A stretch of DNA of 64,000 nt. Origin: Centropus unirufus (Eukaryota; Chordata; Aves; Cuculiformes; Centropidae). This document shows, in pieces, positions 12,601-24,710 of the stretch (positions are counted from its first letter, which is position 1; every line of letters starts with the position of its first letter). Location: positions 576,726-640,725 of the forward strand of contig VYZI01000068.1 of NCBI GenBank assembly GCA_013397695.1, given 5' to 3'. A program made the position numbers and the translations under genes. The notes under the pieces are model-generated. The model searched no databases, was not told the origin of the DNA, and saw only the letters and a program-made list of their open reading frames with translations.

Positions 12601-15600
12601 TGGTTCAGCAAAATCCAAACTATTTGAAAGAGCAGGAAGGGCAAACATAAAGGGAGGAAAAGTCAGCTGGGCAAAGCAAAGCAGTGTCCTTTTGTTCCAG
12701 ACGATTGCTGTCCCAGCACAAGAAGCAAAGTTGAGCTCTTCTCTGCATGGTGTGGGAAGCTCTGGCACCTGCAGTATCTGTGAGCATCACCTTGTCCCCT
12801 TGGTACCCTCCAGCAGGCACCCCCAGGGCTCAGAAACACTGACCTCTCCCTGCCTGACCCTGTGCCTGTGCGTTAAACTCTCCCCCTCTGCCTAAACTTG
12901 GAGGAGCCAGTCCTGAGGTGTAGACATCGCCATTCCCACCTGAGGGCAATGTGGTCCTGATCAATGATACCCCAGGGCTGGTTCCGCTCTGCAGCTGGGC
13001 TACGGCCGGCCAGGACCAACCCTGCACATCATAACTCCCACATCCCACTGTTTAACACCAAGCCCAAGATTTTCATGGCTTTTTCAGTCCAATAGCTCCA
13101 TGCTGTTCTCACTACCTAGATGAAGAAATCCCCAGGCGGGGAGGGTAGAAACACGCCTCTGTGATTCATGCTAAGTTTGGAAATTCTTGTGTGAACAAGT
13201 AAAGACACCACAGCAAATAATGCAGACTCTGTGTGATTTTGTAGGCAGGGAGATGAATTATGTTTAAAACCCCTGACTAGCACATATTCTTGCACGCACC
13301 ATCACTGCCTTCCTCATGCAGCTGTGACAATTCAAGGCATGTCAGCAGTTTTAACATAAGCACTTATTTAATGTTACAGCCAAGAAATTACCTGTAAGAA
13401 AGATAAGAATGCTAGTTTCACAGCTACTGTGACTTTTATAGATGTTTTATAGAGAGAGGTAACAAAAATGCCATTGATGGTAGCAGAAATACGATTGCTT
13501 AAAATAACACATTGTTCCTTTGTGTAGCTGTGAGATGAAATGATGATCATGTAAAGTCCAACCCACTAAGTCATTATTGTTTTTTACCATGTTGAAGGAC
13601 TAGAAGGGTGATGGAAGCAGGGACGGCATACCTACTGTCTCATACAGACTCTAGGGATCACACAAGTGTTCTCTTTTATGTCTGTGACGTAAGTACGAGT
13701 TCTTTCAAGGAAGCACATGCTCGTTCTCACCCAGTGAGATGGGATGATTTAGTATCAAAGACATTTCATAAACTAGTGCCAGCCAGGGTCAGCCAGCCAC
13801 AGGCGTTGCAGGGATTTCGGGACTCCCTGAGGCACTGGGTTATCAAATCTCTGCTGTATATTCAAGTGGCCTTATGTAAAAAAAAAAACCAAAAAAAACC
13901 ACCTTGCAGGGGTTTCTAAGCCTCATTGACATCCCCTGGTAGCTTCACAGTGCGGGTTGACTTGTATGAATGTAAGAGGGGTGTTAATACGGTTGGTGTG
14001 TTCATTTCTGTGTCTTCTCTCCAGGACCAGATAGACACCCTCACCTTCCAGAACCAATCTCTGAAGGCCAAGGCAGATCGATTTGAAGAAGCTCTGAGGA
14101 AAACCACCGAAGAACAACAAAAGGTAGATGGCAACTATATACCATCATCAGCATATCAAAATACATGTTTCTATGTACCACTCACATCCTGAATCACAGG
14201 ATTCAGTGGATAGCAAAGAGATCCTTAACCTAGGGAATGGGGATGCAGGCCCTAACTGAGACTCCAATCTTGAGCTGTGAGGAGGAGTCAGAAATCTTAG
14301 CCTAGGTCCATCATTTTCTGAGTTTACTTCTTTTTTTTAATTCTCTTACCCAGCCTTTGTAGCTCTGTTTCCAAATCACTCCATCTGTTACATCCTTACT
14401 GCTGTCTATTCCCCTTTCCTTTCTTACTCTTTACTTTTTGTCTTTTCACCTTTAGCTTTCTTTTTTTTTGTGCCTTCTGAACAAAATTCTCTATACAGAC
14501 ATCCTCTGTATTGTCTCATTTTTCCTGGACTTGAAGGGGACAGTCCTGTCATATGAATTATTTATTCCACTGCTGAATATTGTGACCATGCTGCTTATTT
14601 ACTGCAATTATTTATCTGAAATGAAATAAACCTTAAAGGACAGCCCTAAAACATTCTTCTTCTAACCTGGGGCATTTCAGGATGTTCATATCACAACCCC
14701 ACAGATAGCTATATCAACATGACAGAGGTGTCAGTCAATGAAAATAGTGGGATGAGCAAGGGACTCGGTGAGTTTTTTGGTGAGAGAACTCCTTCGGAAA
14801 GGAGCACAAATGTCTGAAACATTCTTGGCAGTGGGAAATAGGTAATATCAGTCCCTTTCCATTTCCACTGCATGTATTTCCATCCTTTCACGTATTTAAT
14901 TTACATGAAAGGACAAATTCTACTGCATCACAGTGATGTTAATGCTAAGTATTACCAGACAATTCACTGGAGTGAATTACTCTAGGAAAAAACCAGAACA
15001 GCTGAAATTAGTGAAAATATTTCATCAGTATAATTCAGAGTGCATCTTTTGCTCATGAGTTGAACCCTAGTATCCCCTACATTTGAAGTTCTTGAGCAGT
15101 GAAGGAATTTTTTCCCACCAGATCTGACCTTTGTTAACAGACACTGTGATGCAGTGGTACAGGCAAGGCAGAACACTAATTTTCCCCTCTAGACCCCTTG
15201 CCCACTTTCCTTAGTTTTATGTTCATAGTTTTACCAAGCCAAAATCCCTTACACAATCATAAAACAAGGCACGGAGCTCCCAGCTATGCATAGGAATGAG
15301 GCTGCTGAACATCTTGGCATTCCATCCTTCTAGCCATGAGACTGGTCAAAAGAAAAACACTATTGACTGTCCAGTCAAAGGGTTGGTCTAGGAGAAATAT
15401 CAGGGTTCAGATGGACTAGGGGGGCCCAGATCTAAGCGGTATTCACATCACTGAGACTCAAACTACTGGGTATATTGAGGAAATTTTATCTCGTGGCTAA
15501 AGATTAATTTTTGACTGACAAATATCCAAATCACTGGTGTATTTCCTAGATCATACAAGCTCCCTATGTGCACTTAGAAAAAGATCTGAAGAGCTTAAAA

Positions 15601-18600
15601 CATATTCTGGAAATGAAGAACCAGCAGATTCACCAACAGGAGATAAAGATTATTGATCTAGAAAAACAGGTGAGTTGTCATTCTTCCTGCAGAGGATACA
15701 TCACAGAAGTAATAAAGAAAAAGTTTGGTTACAGAAGATGAACTTACAAGGGGTAAGAACACACATGAGTTTGGGGTAAGACACAGTCAAATATGTTCGT
15801 AAATAGCTAAATATTGTGTTGTCCCATTGTCAACCTACTTAGCTGCTTCTACTATACTATATTTCAGGTTATTGCTCAGAAATTGGAATCTTTTTCCATC
15901 CCATCACCCACCCATGATACCCTTGATTTCCATCACACATCCATTGACCTGTATTGCTTTTTCATGCCTTACCTGCTCAGCCTGATAGGTTAGACAGTGA
16001 GGTGAGTGGTGTCCAAAGAACAGAGCATTGCTCCAGGGCTCTGGGTACTCCAGGCTGCAGTATACACACTTAGATGAGACAATTAACCATTTAGGGCTGG
16101 AGAGGGCAAGCAGAGGAAGATTGAGCCATGTGTGTCTTTCTGCTAATCCTGCAGTCATTTAGGGAGCTCCCAGCAGTGAGTATGAATTAGCAATATTTAG
16201 CAAGCAGTCCCTAGCAAGGTGCCCAGTAGAAACACTCTCTCCAGCCCCAAAGTAATGTTTTTCTGCAGCCTTCACCGTTTTCTCATCTTTTGTTTGTGGG
16301 GGACCCTAACAAATATCGCTCCAGTTCACCATCAGTTCCATTTTTATTTGAAAGGGGATTCATTTTTTAAGACATAACCTACAATGACGGTGAACTTCCA
16401 CTGCAGTGGCAGAATGAGGCATTACTTAACTGGGGAACCAGAAAAGCTGGTTCAGCACAGCATTCAGCAAGATTTGTTTCCATTTATCGGGAAATTCGAG
16501 AACTCATTATTATTTTGCTGAACAGATGCTTGAGTACGTGGATGCAGAGAAAAGTGCCTCTTCACAACTGAGGCTTGTTAACTGCGCACCTTCCACCGTG
16601 CTGCTCCTGAAGCTATGCCAGCGCCTCAAAACATGCCATGCAATGTTATACTGAAAATTAAAAAACAACCCCCAAACCAACAGCCTGCTTGGATCATGGT
16701 CATAGAGGTGGTTTTGCTAATTTATGGCATCTATACACCTGCTCCTGCCCTTGATAACAGTCAAACACTGGGTCCACTGTAGTCCAAAGGCGCAGCTGCA
16801 TTCTGTTTAAAGATCTACCTTTTTAAGTGGCAGAACATCTGGGCATTTCAAATACCAGGTCAGGCTTGGCTCTTTGTCTGCTGAAAGGGAGGCTGGAAAG
16901 GAAGGTGGCAGGAGAGCAGTGGTCTAGAGTGGGGGTTGCTGTGCCCAGGAAACGCACAGTTCTCTCATGCTCCATGTTAGCATTGCTACTGTGTATTAAA
17001 ACTACTGAGGGAGCAGAGAAGGTGCTACTGGTGCTGATTCCTCCTTCAGGGCATTTCAAAATGCAGAATTCTTGTTCTGTTCTAACAAAATACACTGGGA
17101 CAGGCCAGAATATCTGAGAATTAATGGTATCCTTTATGGTTACATGCACAGACTGGAAACCACTGCATAAAACTGATGCCTTTGCCATAAAAGTGATAGT
17201 TGTTGATAACTCCAGTGAACAACATGTTGATTCTTTATGAAAGGCTGGGAAATTCAATAACCAGGCTCACACAGAGATAAGGTTACCCTATGATATCTTG
17301 TTTTCTTCCAAAAGTCTTGAATTCAGCAAAATTCAAACTGCAGGAAAAACAAGAACTAAGGTGATAAAGTATGTCAAATACAAACTCTGGGAAAAACGTG
17401 GCATATGAGGCTGTGGTACGTGCCTGTAAACATCTTACTGATGGTTTAATACGCTGCTATTGACATCCTCAAACTCTGTCCTTGAACTGTCCTGAGTAAA
17501 AGCTACCTGTGCTTTGGGATAGGATTTATTTCACTTAGTTGTAGTTTAAAGTTAAATGTCTAGTTTAAGCCTGTTATTTAGGCCAACACTGTCAGCAGTG
17601 GAGAGAAGTGTCTCCAGAGGGTAGCCTGTCTTGTGTGAATGCAGCAGTTGCCTAAGGCTGCTACTGGGCATAATTTGTCCTGGGGGCTAACTCTTTCCTC
17701 CCCATATGTGGGGAATCATAATCCTAGAGGTTGGACGCCAGGCGTTTATGCCCAATGGGGTTAGTTGAGCTGGATGATGCATGTGATACCACCTCACACT
17801 CCTTCATCAGTGAACTGATCACTCACACCAGAGTCCTTTCCATTGTGGGCGTCCTCATGCTCCATGCCACCACCTCCCTGTCAAAGAACAGCTGACTCAC
17901 AAGAGATGGAAGCTGAAGAGATACCACTGAGGAAGATGTTTTATTTGCACTGGATAAGACTAAGACCCTCCTCCTCAGTTAGACGTAAGGTCTAGTTCAG
18001 CTCTGCCTCTGCTCAGTGCTCTGCTGATGACCCCACTTACTTCACCTGTGTGATGTTGTGTGAGTCAGATCTCCAAGTCTCAGCTGCAGTCAAGATGACC
18101 ACTTCCATCTATCCTCAAATATAAAAAGTTTCTCTTGGGACACACGAAGATAAAGTAAAAATCCTCTTGGATCAGGTTTTGACTTCCTTCAGACTTCACA
18201 AACTTTCTTTTGTTGTAGGCTGACAAAAATATAAAACTGGAAGAAAAGATCACCATGCTGCAACAGCAGAATGAAGAACTCAGAGCCAGGCTTGAGCAAA
18301 ACACTGTCATAACAAGGTTTGTGCTGTTATTTGCTATCTCTCTGAACTTTAAACAAAATTGCAGATCTTAACTTGCCACAGCTGATACTTATTTCAGAAG
18401 GGGAAAAATTAATTTCCTCCTGAAAGTGTGTTGGTGTCCTGATCGCAGCAGCAGTGGATAACACTGTTGTCAGTTGTCAGGGTATAACAAAGATGGGAAA
18501 TGGCGCAATTTCAGGAGTCTAATGATGCCACGGGCACCCAGGTAGGGTTATCCTTTGATGAGTTTTTTCACCTACACCGTACATTTGCACCCTTGTCACA

Positions 18601-21600
18601 GCCTGACAAGAGATACAAGGCTGCTCGCGTTAGGTGAAATAGAGAAGAATAGGGCAGTTCCTGTCCCAGAGAGCTTTTAGTCTGCTGTAAGGCAAGAGAC
18701 TGCAGGCAGAAAGGGCACCAGGGGGAGATGTTAAAGCTGAATTAGCCCCAACACACCAGCTGCCAAGCTGTCAGTGTTGACAGAAATGATGCCACTGGCC
18801 AAAGATGCAACTTAATTTTTAGTAGATTTTTTAAAGCTGCAGCATCTCATCTCTTGATTCAATTTTAGGTTTTGTCTTTCTAGTGTCTCCTTTATTAATG
18901 ATTCAGTGGTTAAAAAAAAAACCTTTCTTGTATGTAGCTATTTTTAAAAGGCAGCATTTATTGTACTGATATTCATGTTGGGATGAGGATGGAGTTTAAT
19001 TTCATCTGGTTGTAAATAATTCTAACACACACGTCAGAGATGGGTGTCCACAGCCTGCCTGTACTTGGGGAATTAAACCAGGGATTTTTAAGGTCTGCTT
19101 CATTAGACCAGTCTGAGACACCTGAATTTGGGCTGGATGAATTGTGGTCTGGAATTAGCACTCTCTCCCCATGCCTGTGGCAGGAACCAAGGTACCTGGT
19201 TTGGTGATTGGCCTCTGCGTCGCAGCCACCTGCCTCTGGCTGGGCCAATAGCACCTTCCACTCCCTGCCAGCATCCAGCTGCAGCACTTTGCTTCGTGTC
19301 TGTAACTATGCAGGTGCTGGTTCCGAAGAACATCTTCTGGGAAAAACTCTGAAATTGAGGTCAGCCTGGAAAGTCAATTTAGAGGACAGTCATTTGCAAC
19401 AGTGATAGTCTGGGGACAGCTACAAGGACAGAGTCAGGCAGCGGTTTAAAGCTGGAGTAATTAAAACATGCATTTTCCTGGCAGCAGGAGCCATCCCAAC
19501 TTCTGTTTTTTGCTGTACTAGCACTGCCTGGGAAGTGCAGCTTGACTGAGCTCAGGGAGCTGCCGTTCCAGGGGAACAGCATTATTAGAGCTATTTCTGC
19601 TGGATTGCAGTTTGACTGCCCACGTGGCCATGGCAGCCCAGCAGCAGCGACGGGAGGGAAGGGAGCAGGAGGGATGGGAACCAGAGCAAAGCCAGCCTTT
19701 GCGGCACAGCCAGGAGGGGTGTCCCAGAGGAGTCAGGGAGCTGAGAGGTGCACCACAGAAGTAGTTCAAATCATAGCCAAAGGAAGGAAGAAGTGCCTTG
19801 CACATAGATCGTGCACCACCTTTGGACACGGGAGCTCCACGGGGTCTCTGTTGGGACTTCCCAAGGCATGCGAATAAATCATCTTATTTCCCAAGATCTT
19901 GAATTTTCCCTGCAGCGTTTTTTTGGTCTTTTGGACTGGTGGTGTTTGAGGAATAGCAGTTTCCAGCACCCCAGAGATGAAGGTGACCTGGACAGTGTCT
20001 GCTCTCTGTTGGCATAGCCCAAGTGGCTTTAACATGAGTCAAAGGCATTACTCGAGCACCTTACCCTGCATCTCCCACATGTCGGTTGTGCCCGTGCAGC
20101 CCTCTGTGGTTTTATGGCTGCTTAAATTATCAGAAAACATGCAAAACCACACACATCTGGTCATAAGCCTGCAGTGCTAGGCACAAAGGTTTCCCTGCAT
20201 AGGTTAGGTCTAAAATTGAAACACGCATCTCAAGACACAAACTTGCATAGTGAGAAAATCTTTGCTTTCACATTGCTTCTCTTCCTTCTTCTGCCTGAAT
20301 GATGAAAAGGGGCTGAATGAATCCGTATCATTTAAATGCACATCATGCTGCATGTGCCCATCTCCCTCCCCATGGTGCAGGAGGGGCAGGGACACCGATG
20401 TCATGGATCCTACCATGCCCTTAGGAGACTCCAGTGTAAAAAGGGCTGATACATGCTGATGGGCTGGGTGCTGTGCTTACCTTCTATCTAAGCAGAGGGG
20501 GGAAGCCGAGCCCTTTCCTGTGTTCCGAGGTCTGTGCTGTTGGGACTAGCCTTTTCCCAATATCCAGATGTGCCTTCCAAGACAGTCACACACTAAAAGC
20601 CACACAAAGGCAGAGAAGACATCCTTTATTTCTTAATTCTCAATGAATGCTGGCTGGAAGAGGATGTAGTGAGGCTTTGTGTCTATAACTCCTATGATAT
20701 GTCTTGTTAGAGACTGCAAAAGAAAAAGTAGTTCCATGTGTAACAAGAGATTCCCTTGTAGAGTTATTTGGTCAGGCTGATCTCCAATGTGGACTACCTC
20801 ATGCCCATTAGACTCTGAATCCTTGCCACAACTGGTTCCCCAGTGGGACTGTGGATAGGATTTTCCTCCTCTACCAGGCAGCTTTCTGAAAACTTCTACC
20901 AACTTGTGTCTTCGACTCTGCTAACCAGAGTTAGTTTGAACTCCTGGTTCAAAAATTTCAGGAGTGGGGAAGAACCCACATACTCTTGATTACCTGAGCT
21001 CCATTTCCATTGGAATCAAGGCTAAAAAAAAATAGAAAATCTTTAAAATTGTTTTTTAAACAAATCAAAATTGTCAACCCCACCCTCTCAGAGACTTTTG
21101 ATGACACAAAGAGAGTAGACCAGTGGCGTCCATGATATCTGCTATGACTTCAGACTGCACCCAGAAAAGGAGTTGTGCGGAATTCATGCATGCATCCAAA
21201 ATCCACACCTCATTGCTGCTGATCCCTGGAAATACCTAGGCGGGAGGTTAAGTGCCTGCCCTTTTATCTGTATAAAATCCCAAGCTGCTTGTAAATCAGG
21301 TGAGGTACATGCCCAGAGCTGCCCTTGGCCAACCACATCAAGACCTGGCTCCTGCTCAAATGTAATGGGGCTGTGGCATCCAGGTGTTCCCACATGCATC
21401 TTCCTGGACAGGGGTGCTGTCAGCACACGCCCAAAACGCATCTCAATCAGATCTCACAGTCTGCTTGCACTGCCCCTTTCTTTTAAAACCAGTCACCCTG
21501 CATGTTTTCAGCCTTCAAGTATACAAAGAAAGAAACAAATACGCTGGTTCTTTTCTTTTAGCAATTTCGAATTTTTGCTCTGTTGTCTATATGGGACAGT

Positions 21601-22213
21601 GGCCATTTCATAACTGTCTGGAGTATGTGGTCAACACACAAAGCCCTTGGCACCTTTGCATGCTCTGCATGATGCTGACAGTCGCATGAGGCCACAGGGG
21701 AAGGCTGGGGCTCATCCCAACGAAGCTCTGGCAGCTGAGGTGCCCCAGAGAGGTTTAGAGCAGAGACACGGGCACATCTGGAAGCAGAGTCAGATGCTGG
21801 GGCACAAGGACGACTATTGGAGATGCCTTTCTCACCTGGCAGTGCAGACACTCAGGGCCAGCTGTGCCCCAGCTTGGGCAGCTCAGGTGGATGGGATCGA
21901 GGGAGGTGCTCAGGCTTCTGAGTGCGCAGTGCTGGCTGCATTAATGGCACTGTTCACACTGGTGCACCTTAAGTGTTGTCCTGCTTCCCTCTCCAGACAA
22001 TTGTCAGAGGAGAATGCTAATCTTCAAGAATACGTTGAGAAAGAAGTGGAGGAGAAGAAGAGGCTCAGCAGGACTAACGAAGAGCTCCTCTGGAAGCTGC
22101 AGGAGGGAGATGCCACAAGTCCCAAGAAACACGCACCCCCATTGCCCCCTTCTCTTAATCAGTGCTCTTCAGGGAACCCCTCTCCAGCAAAAGTCAGAAC
22201 CTCGCGGCGCTGA
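620..22213 (+). CDS. MTUS2: MTUS2 C-terminal coding region, eight exons (partial gene)
   Basis: Spliced coding region: 620-686, 5157-5371, 10476-10581, 12340-12413, 14025-14123, 15550-15669, 18219-18316, 21997-22213. The total is 996 nt, one open frame of 331 residues plus TGA, and every intron is GT-AG with matching phase. The product is almost entirely heptad-rich coiled coil (many E, K, Q, L) ending in a Ser/Pro/Arg-rich tail. The family-specific block [16 protein letters not shown] followed by [14 protein letters not shown] is the conserved C-terminus of the MTUS1/MTUS2 family. MTUS2 (TIP150, CAZIP) is known as a microtubule plus-end scaffold that binds EB1 and the depolymerase MCAK; the coiled coil is thought to mediate self-association. 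MTUS2 is preferred over MTUS1 because the convergent neighbour is SLC7A1, with no PDGFRL between. The long N-terminal part (the human protein is about 1,370 residues) lies upstream of the window. The gene family is very secure; the paralogue call rests mainly on synteny. Confidence 0.93.
687..5156 (+). other. MTUS2: MTUS2 intron, contains assembly gap
   Basis: This 4.5-kb intron holds a run of 255 unknown bases (3021-3275) and a 13-A run at 4557-4569. I recognise no repeat family and no additional exon. Phases of the flanking exons already match, so none is required. Confidence 0.75.
3021..3275. other. Assembly gap (255 N)
   Basis: An unsequenced stretch. The left flank is GC-rich (CCAGGGCTGGGGAGGCTGG), which often causes sequencing drop-out. 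Open frames crossing it are artefacts of the Ns. Confidence 0.99.
5157..5371 (+). CDS. MTUS2: MTUS2 internal exon 2 of window (coiled coil)
   Basis: This 215-nt exon has acceptor CCTCCACAG and donor CAG|GTCAGT. It reads [20 protein letters not shown], continues through [20 protein letters not shown] and ends in LKLQHQDQ. The composition is extremely rich in E, K, Q and L with leucines at heptad spacing, typical of a long parallel coiled coil. It ends in phase 0. Confidence 0.93.
5372..10475 (+). other. MTUS2: MTUS2 intron, 5.1 kb
   Basis: AT-rich intron with no recognisable repeat, RNA gene or exon. Flanking exons are both phase 0. Confidence 0.7.
10476..10581 (+). CDS. MTUS2: MTUS2 internal exon 3 of window (coiled coil)
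   Basis: This 106-nt exon has acceptor CATTGCAACAG and donor G|GTAAGC. It reads [20 protein letters not shown] and then ends [12 protein letters not shown]. It starts in phase 0 and leaves one base, which joins AC from the next exon to give Asp. Confidence 0.92.
10582..12339 (+). other. MTUS2: MTUS2 intron, 1.8 kb
   Basis: Phase-1 intron. Nothing recognisable in it. Confidence 0.7.
12340..12413 (+). CDS. MTUS2: MTUS2 internal exon 4 of window (coiled coil)
   Basis: This 74-nt exon follows TGTTTTCCCCAG and ends at CAG|GTTAGC. With the spare G from the previous exon it reads [20 protein letters not shown] then RLSLQ. It ends in phase 0. Confidence 0.92.
12414..14024 (+). other. MTUS2: MTUS2 intron, 1.6 kb
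   Basis: Phase-0 intron. It has a GC-richer part at 12430-13060 and an A-rich run at 13879-13900. Several short open frames occur here on both strands, but none resembles a known protein. Confidence 0.7.
14025..14123 (+). CDS. MTUS2: MTUS2 internal exon 5 of window (conserved [14 protein letters not shown] block)
   Basis: This 99-nt symmetric exon (33 whole codons) has acceptor TCTTCTCTCCAG and donor AAG|GTAGAT. It encodes [20 protein letters not shown] and [11 protein letters not shown]. This block is one of the most conserved parts of the MTUS1/MTUS2 coiled coil and is a strong family identifier. Because the exon is symmetric, skipping it would keep the frame. Confidence 0.95.
14124..15549 (+). 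other. MTUS2: MTUS2 intron, 1.4 kb
   Basis: Phase-0 intron with a long pyrimidine-rich stretch at about 14325-14475. No gene seen. Confidence 0.7.
15550..15669 (+). CDS. MTUS2: MTUS2 internal exon 6 of window (coiled coil)
   Basis: This 120-nt symmetric exon (40 codons) follows GTATTTCCTAG and ends at CAG|GTGAGT. It reads [20 protein letters not shown] and then [20 protein letters not shown], matching the family block with the -MKNQQIH- motif. Like the preceding exon it is skippable without a frameshift. Confidence 0.94.
15670..18218 (+). other. MTUS2: MTUS2 intron, 2.5 kb
   Basis: Phase-0 intron. No recognisable repeat or exon. Confidence 0.7.
18219..18316 (+). CDS. MTUS2: MTUS2 internal exon 7 of window (coiled coil, weak donor)
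   Basis: This 98-nt exon follows CTTTTGTTGTAG and ends AACAAG|GTTTGTG. It reads [20 protein letters not shown] then [12 protein letters not shown]. The two left-over bases AG join A from the last exon to give Arg. The donor GTTTGT departs from the GTAAGT consensus at positions +3 and +4, but the protein continues correctly into the next exon. Confidence 0.93.
18317..21996 (+). other. MTUS2: MTUS2 last intron, 3.7 kb
   Basis: Phase-2 intron beginning with the weak donor GTTTGT. The 19.1-20.1 kb part is GC-richer and gives overlapping open frames on both strands with no protein similarity I recognise. I see no exon in it. Confidence 0.7.
21997..22213 (+). CDS. MTUS2: MTUS2 terminal coding exon with stop codon
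   Basis: The acceptor is TTCCCTCTCCAG. The exon reads (R)[20 protein letters not shown] then [18 protein letters not shown], the signature C-terminal coiled coil of the family. It is followed by a low-complexity tail with [12 protein letters not shown] and [12 protein letters not shown], ending at TGA 22211-22213. The tail is basic and Ser/Pro-rich, as in the mammalian proteins, and probably unstructured. The open frame extends upstream to 21647, but that part is intron. Confidence 0.96.
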
Positions 22214-23170
22214 TTCAGCACGTGGATGCTGAAGGTCCCCTGCCTTTTATGTATTTCCAATCTGCTAAACGTTGCCATCCAAGGAAGCGTCACCATCAAC
22301 AGCCGCCCAGGGTTCGTGGCTGCAAGCATGCTCGGTAGCTACACAGCTTTATAGCAGGCAGGGTACTCTTATAGTCCCCACATCAAAGCTCTTGGTTCTG
22401 ACATGCTGATTAGGTTAGCAAAAAAGATAGGAAAAAGGTAGGATAGCAAAATGTTTAGTTTGACGTGTTAAGATTTTAAATATGGTTAGGGCCAAAAGTT
22501 GGAAAATAGTATATTAATGGTTCCTCAGAATGAACTTTTGCTGCAGTATTTCAGGTTAGTTACACAGTTCAAGTTGTGAATATTTCTGTATATGTGTCTG
22601 TGTTTATATACATGTATGTATTGTACCTTTATACCTATATATAGACGCACACACATATATATGTAGTTGAAGATGTTCTGAATTGCATTTTTTTATATTA
22701 TTGGATACTACTAAGTGCTGATATATTTTCATTACAGTCAGCAGTTTTCTAACTCGTGCCTAAGACTTGTATCGAAACAAAACACATTTCTGTTTAGCCT
22801 CCCAGAAGGAGAGCTTTATACCCAACCTAGAAGAAAGATACAAAGAAGTAGAAGCGCCTTCCAAATTACCACCAAGTGGTACTCTATGTAACATGAACAC
22901 CAGCGACTTTGAAATTCTGAGACAGTACTGCCTTTGAAACCATCACCTTTGCATTGAACACCAGATAAGATATGCATACCATTCACTGCTTTTGAACTCT
23001 TAGCATCGATACCGTAAGTGGAGATAGGCTAGAGGTGAGAAACCTGAGGGTTTTAGCAAATTTCATAGAGCTTACTGGTCGAACTGTTTAAATTTTAGTG
23101 TCTTAAATCCTAGTTAGGTCTTACCTTAGTTTACCTAGCTAGGTCAGAATAAAAAACTCTGGTTATAGGT
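22214..23170 (+). other. MTUS2: MTUS2 3'UTR (proximal form)
   Basis: This AT-rich, repeat-poor stretch follows the stop codon. It includes a TA/CA-rich segment at about 22590-22670 and a short (AT)n run at 23374-23388 just beyond it. AATAAA at 23148-23153 is the first canonical polyadenylation hexamer after the stop, so a 3' end near 23170 is inferred. Later AATAAA motifs (about 26625, 27091) leave room for longer forms. No transcript evidence is available. Confidence 0.55.
23148..23153 (+). terminator. Candidate polyadenylation signal of MTUS2
   Basis: AATAAA is followed within 30 bases by a T/G-rich stretch (CTCTGGTTATAGG, then TTCCTTTCC). It is the first canonical hexamer after the MTUS2 stop codon. 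Confidence 0.5.
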
Positions 23171-24246
23171 TCCTTTCCATTCTGATTTATTTCAAGTCCC
23201 CTAAGCAAGAAGTAGAAAGTAAATTGTTCTTGATCTTTGCTGGCCAAGTGGTTTTCAGCATTAGGATGAGATACTGGGCACCTGCAAGGGGTCTAGTCTC
23301 CTCCCATCTGAAACACCACATAGGCCACAGCAGACTACACGGGTGCAAATGAGGTCAGAATTTCTTTCCTTCCATATATATATATATTATTTCACATTGC
23401 TAAAGCTTACCCAAAGTTACAGAGCACTTTTAAGATACATAGAACAGAGCGGATAAACTACCTTTGACTTCCTCACCTAGAAGCAAAAAAAGTCACCCAG
23501 GCTTGGGGTGACCCCACCCGAGAAGGTGGTGAGGCTGAGGACTGGCTGGGGTGGGACGGGCTGCAGGGTCCTTGTGGGCACTGCTAGCAAAAAAAATACA
23601 AAAAACCACCCCCGAGCTTAATTTGTAAAAGGAAGATCTGTGGGATGCTTTTCTACCCAGCTTGGGGAGAAGAGCCTGCCTGCTTTCACGCTCTCAGCAC
23701 CAAGGACCAAGCAGGCGGGAGATGGCACGTGCGGCGAATCCCTGGGCTGCAGGAGCGCTGCCAGGAGCTGGGGGTGGCACTGGCACACCTTGCATGAGCA
23801 GAGGTGGGATTGCACAGCCCTGCCGCGCAGCTCGGATGAGAACTGTGCTTCAGCTTTCCTGGGAAGTGCTCAGGATCCACAGTCTGCAGCTTAGGTACTG
23901 CTTCAACCACCGGCAAAGCACTCGTGGCCTGCTGCACAGCGTGAAAACAAAAGGTGATATTTTTTTTTCCTCCTTTTTAGGGAAATTTATTTTTGTAGCA
24001 GCTTTTGCATGATACTGTGATTCTGATCTTGTTAGAATAGATCGTGCCACCCCAACTACCACTGTTGAAATGCATTACTAGAGTTTAGCGTGTCCAGCAA
24101 GTACAACCTGAAAGTAGGATAGATACCTATCACATATGTGCACGCAAAGCCCCTCCTCGCCAAGTACAATTTGAATCACTTTCGTAACTGCTAAGTGCAC
24201 AGCTGTCTGCACTACCCAGCGCATTGGCATGTTTCACTCTGCCCAT

Positions 24247-24710
24247 ACAATTCTGATACGATGAGATCGTAGGATGCTTTGGGTTGGGGAATCTTCAAAG
24301 GTCATCCAGTTCCAACCCCCCTTGCCATGGACAGGGACACCTTCCACTAGATCAGGTCGCTCCAAGCTCCATCCGTCCTGACCTTGAACAGTTCCAGGGA
24401 TGGGAGATCCACCTCTGGGCAACCTGTTCCACTGTCTCATCGCCCTCATTGTAAAATCTCTTTCTTAAATGCAATTTAAGCCTACTGTCTTTCAGTTTAA
24501 AACTATTACCCCTTGTCCTGTTGCCACTGGACCCAGTAAAAAGTCTCTCTCCATCTTTCTTATAGGTCCCCTTTATATACTGAAAGGCTGCAACAAGGTC
24601 TCCCTGGAACCATCTCTTCTCCAGGCTGAGTGACACAAACCTTTCTTCACAGGAGAGGCCTTCCAGCCCTCCGATCTTCTTCATGGTCCTCCTCTGGACC
24701 TACTCCCCCT
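24247..24710 (-). mobile_element. CR1 LINE fragment, 3' end (copy 1a)
   Basis: The reverse strand carries the 3' part of CR1: the conserved 3'-end text (on + GGATGCTTTGGGTTGGGGAA, then TCATCCAGTTCCAACCCCCC and TGCCATGGACAGGGACACCT). Beyond it is the end of ORF2, with decayed RGDLVAAFQYIKGTYKKDG and GNRTRGNSFKLK motifs. It is 5'-truncated at about 24710, where a second CR1 fragment abuts directly. It is an old copy with disrupted frames. Confidence 0.88.

Noticed and set aside
21647..21996. Upstream extension of the last MTUS2 exon (frame open from 21647)
   Set aside because: A strong acceptor at 21996 and the phase of the preceding exon show this part is intron.
620..22213. Assignment of the left gene to MTUS1 instead of MTUS2
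   Set aside because: The coiled-coil end is similar in both paralogues. The convergent neighbour has the CAT-1 tail (DSCK), and PDGFRL, which separates SLC7A2 from MTUS1, is absent.
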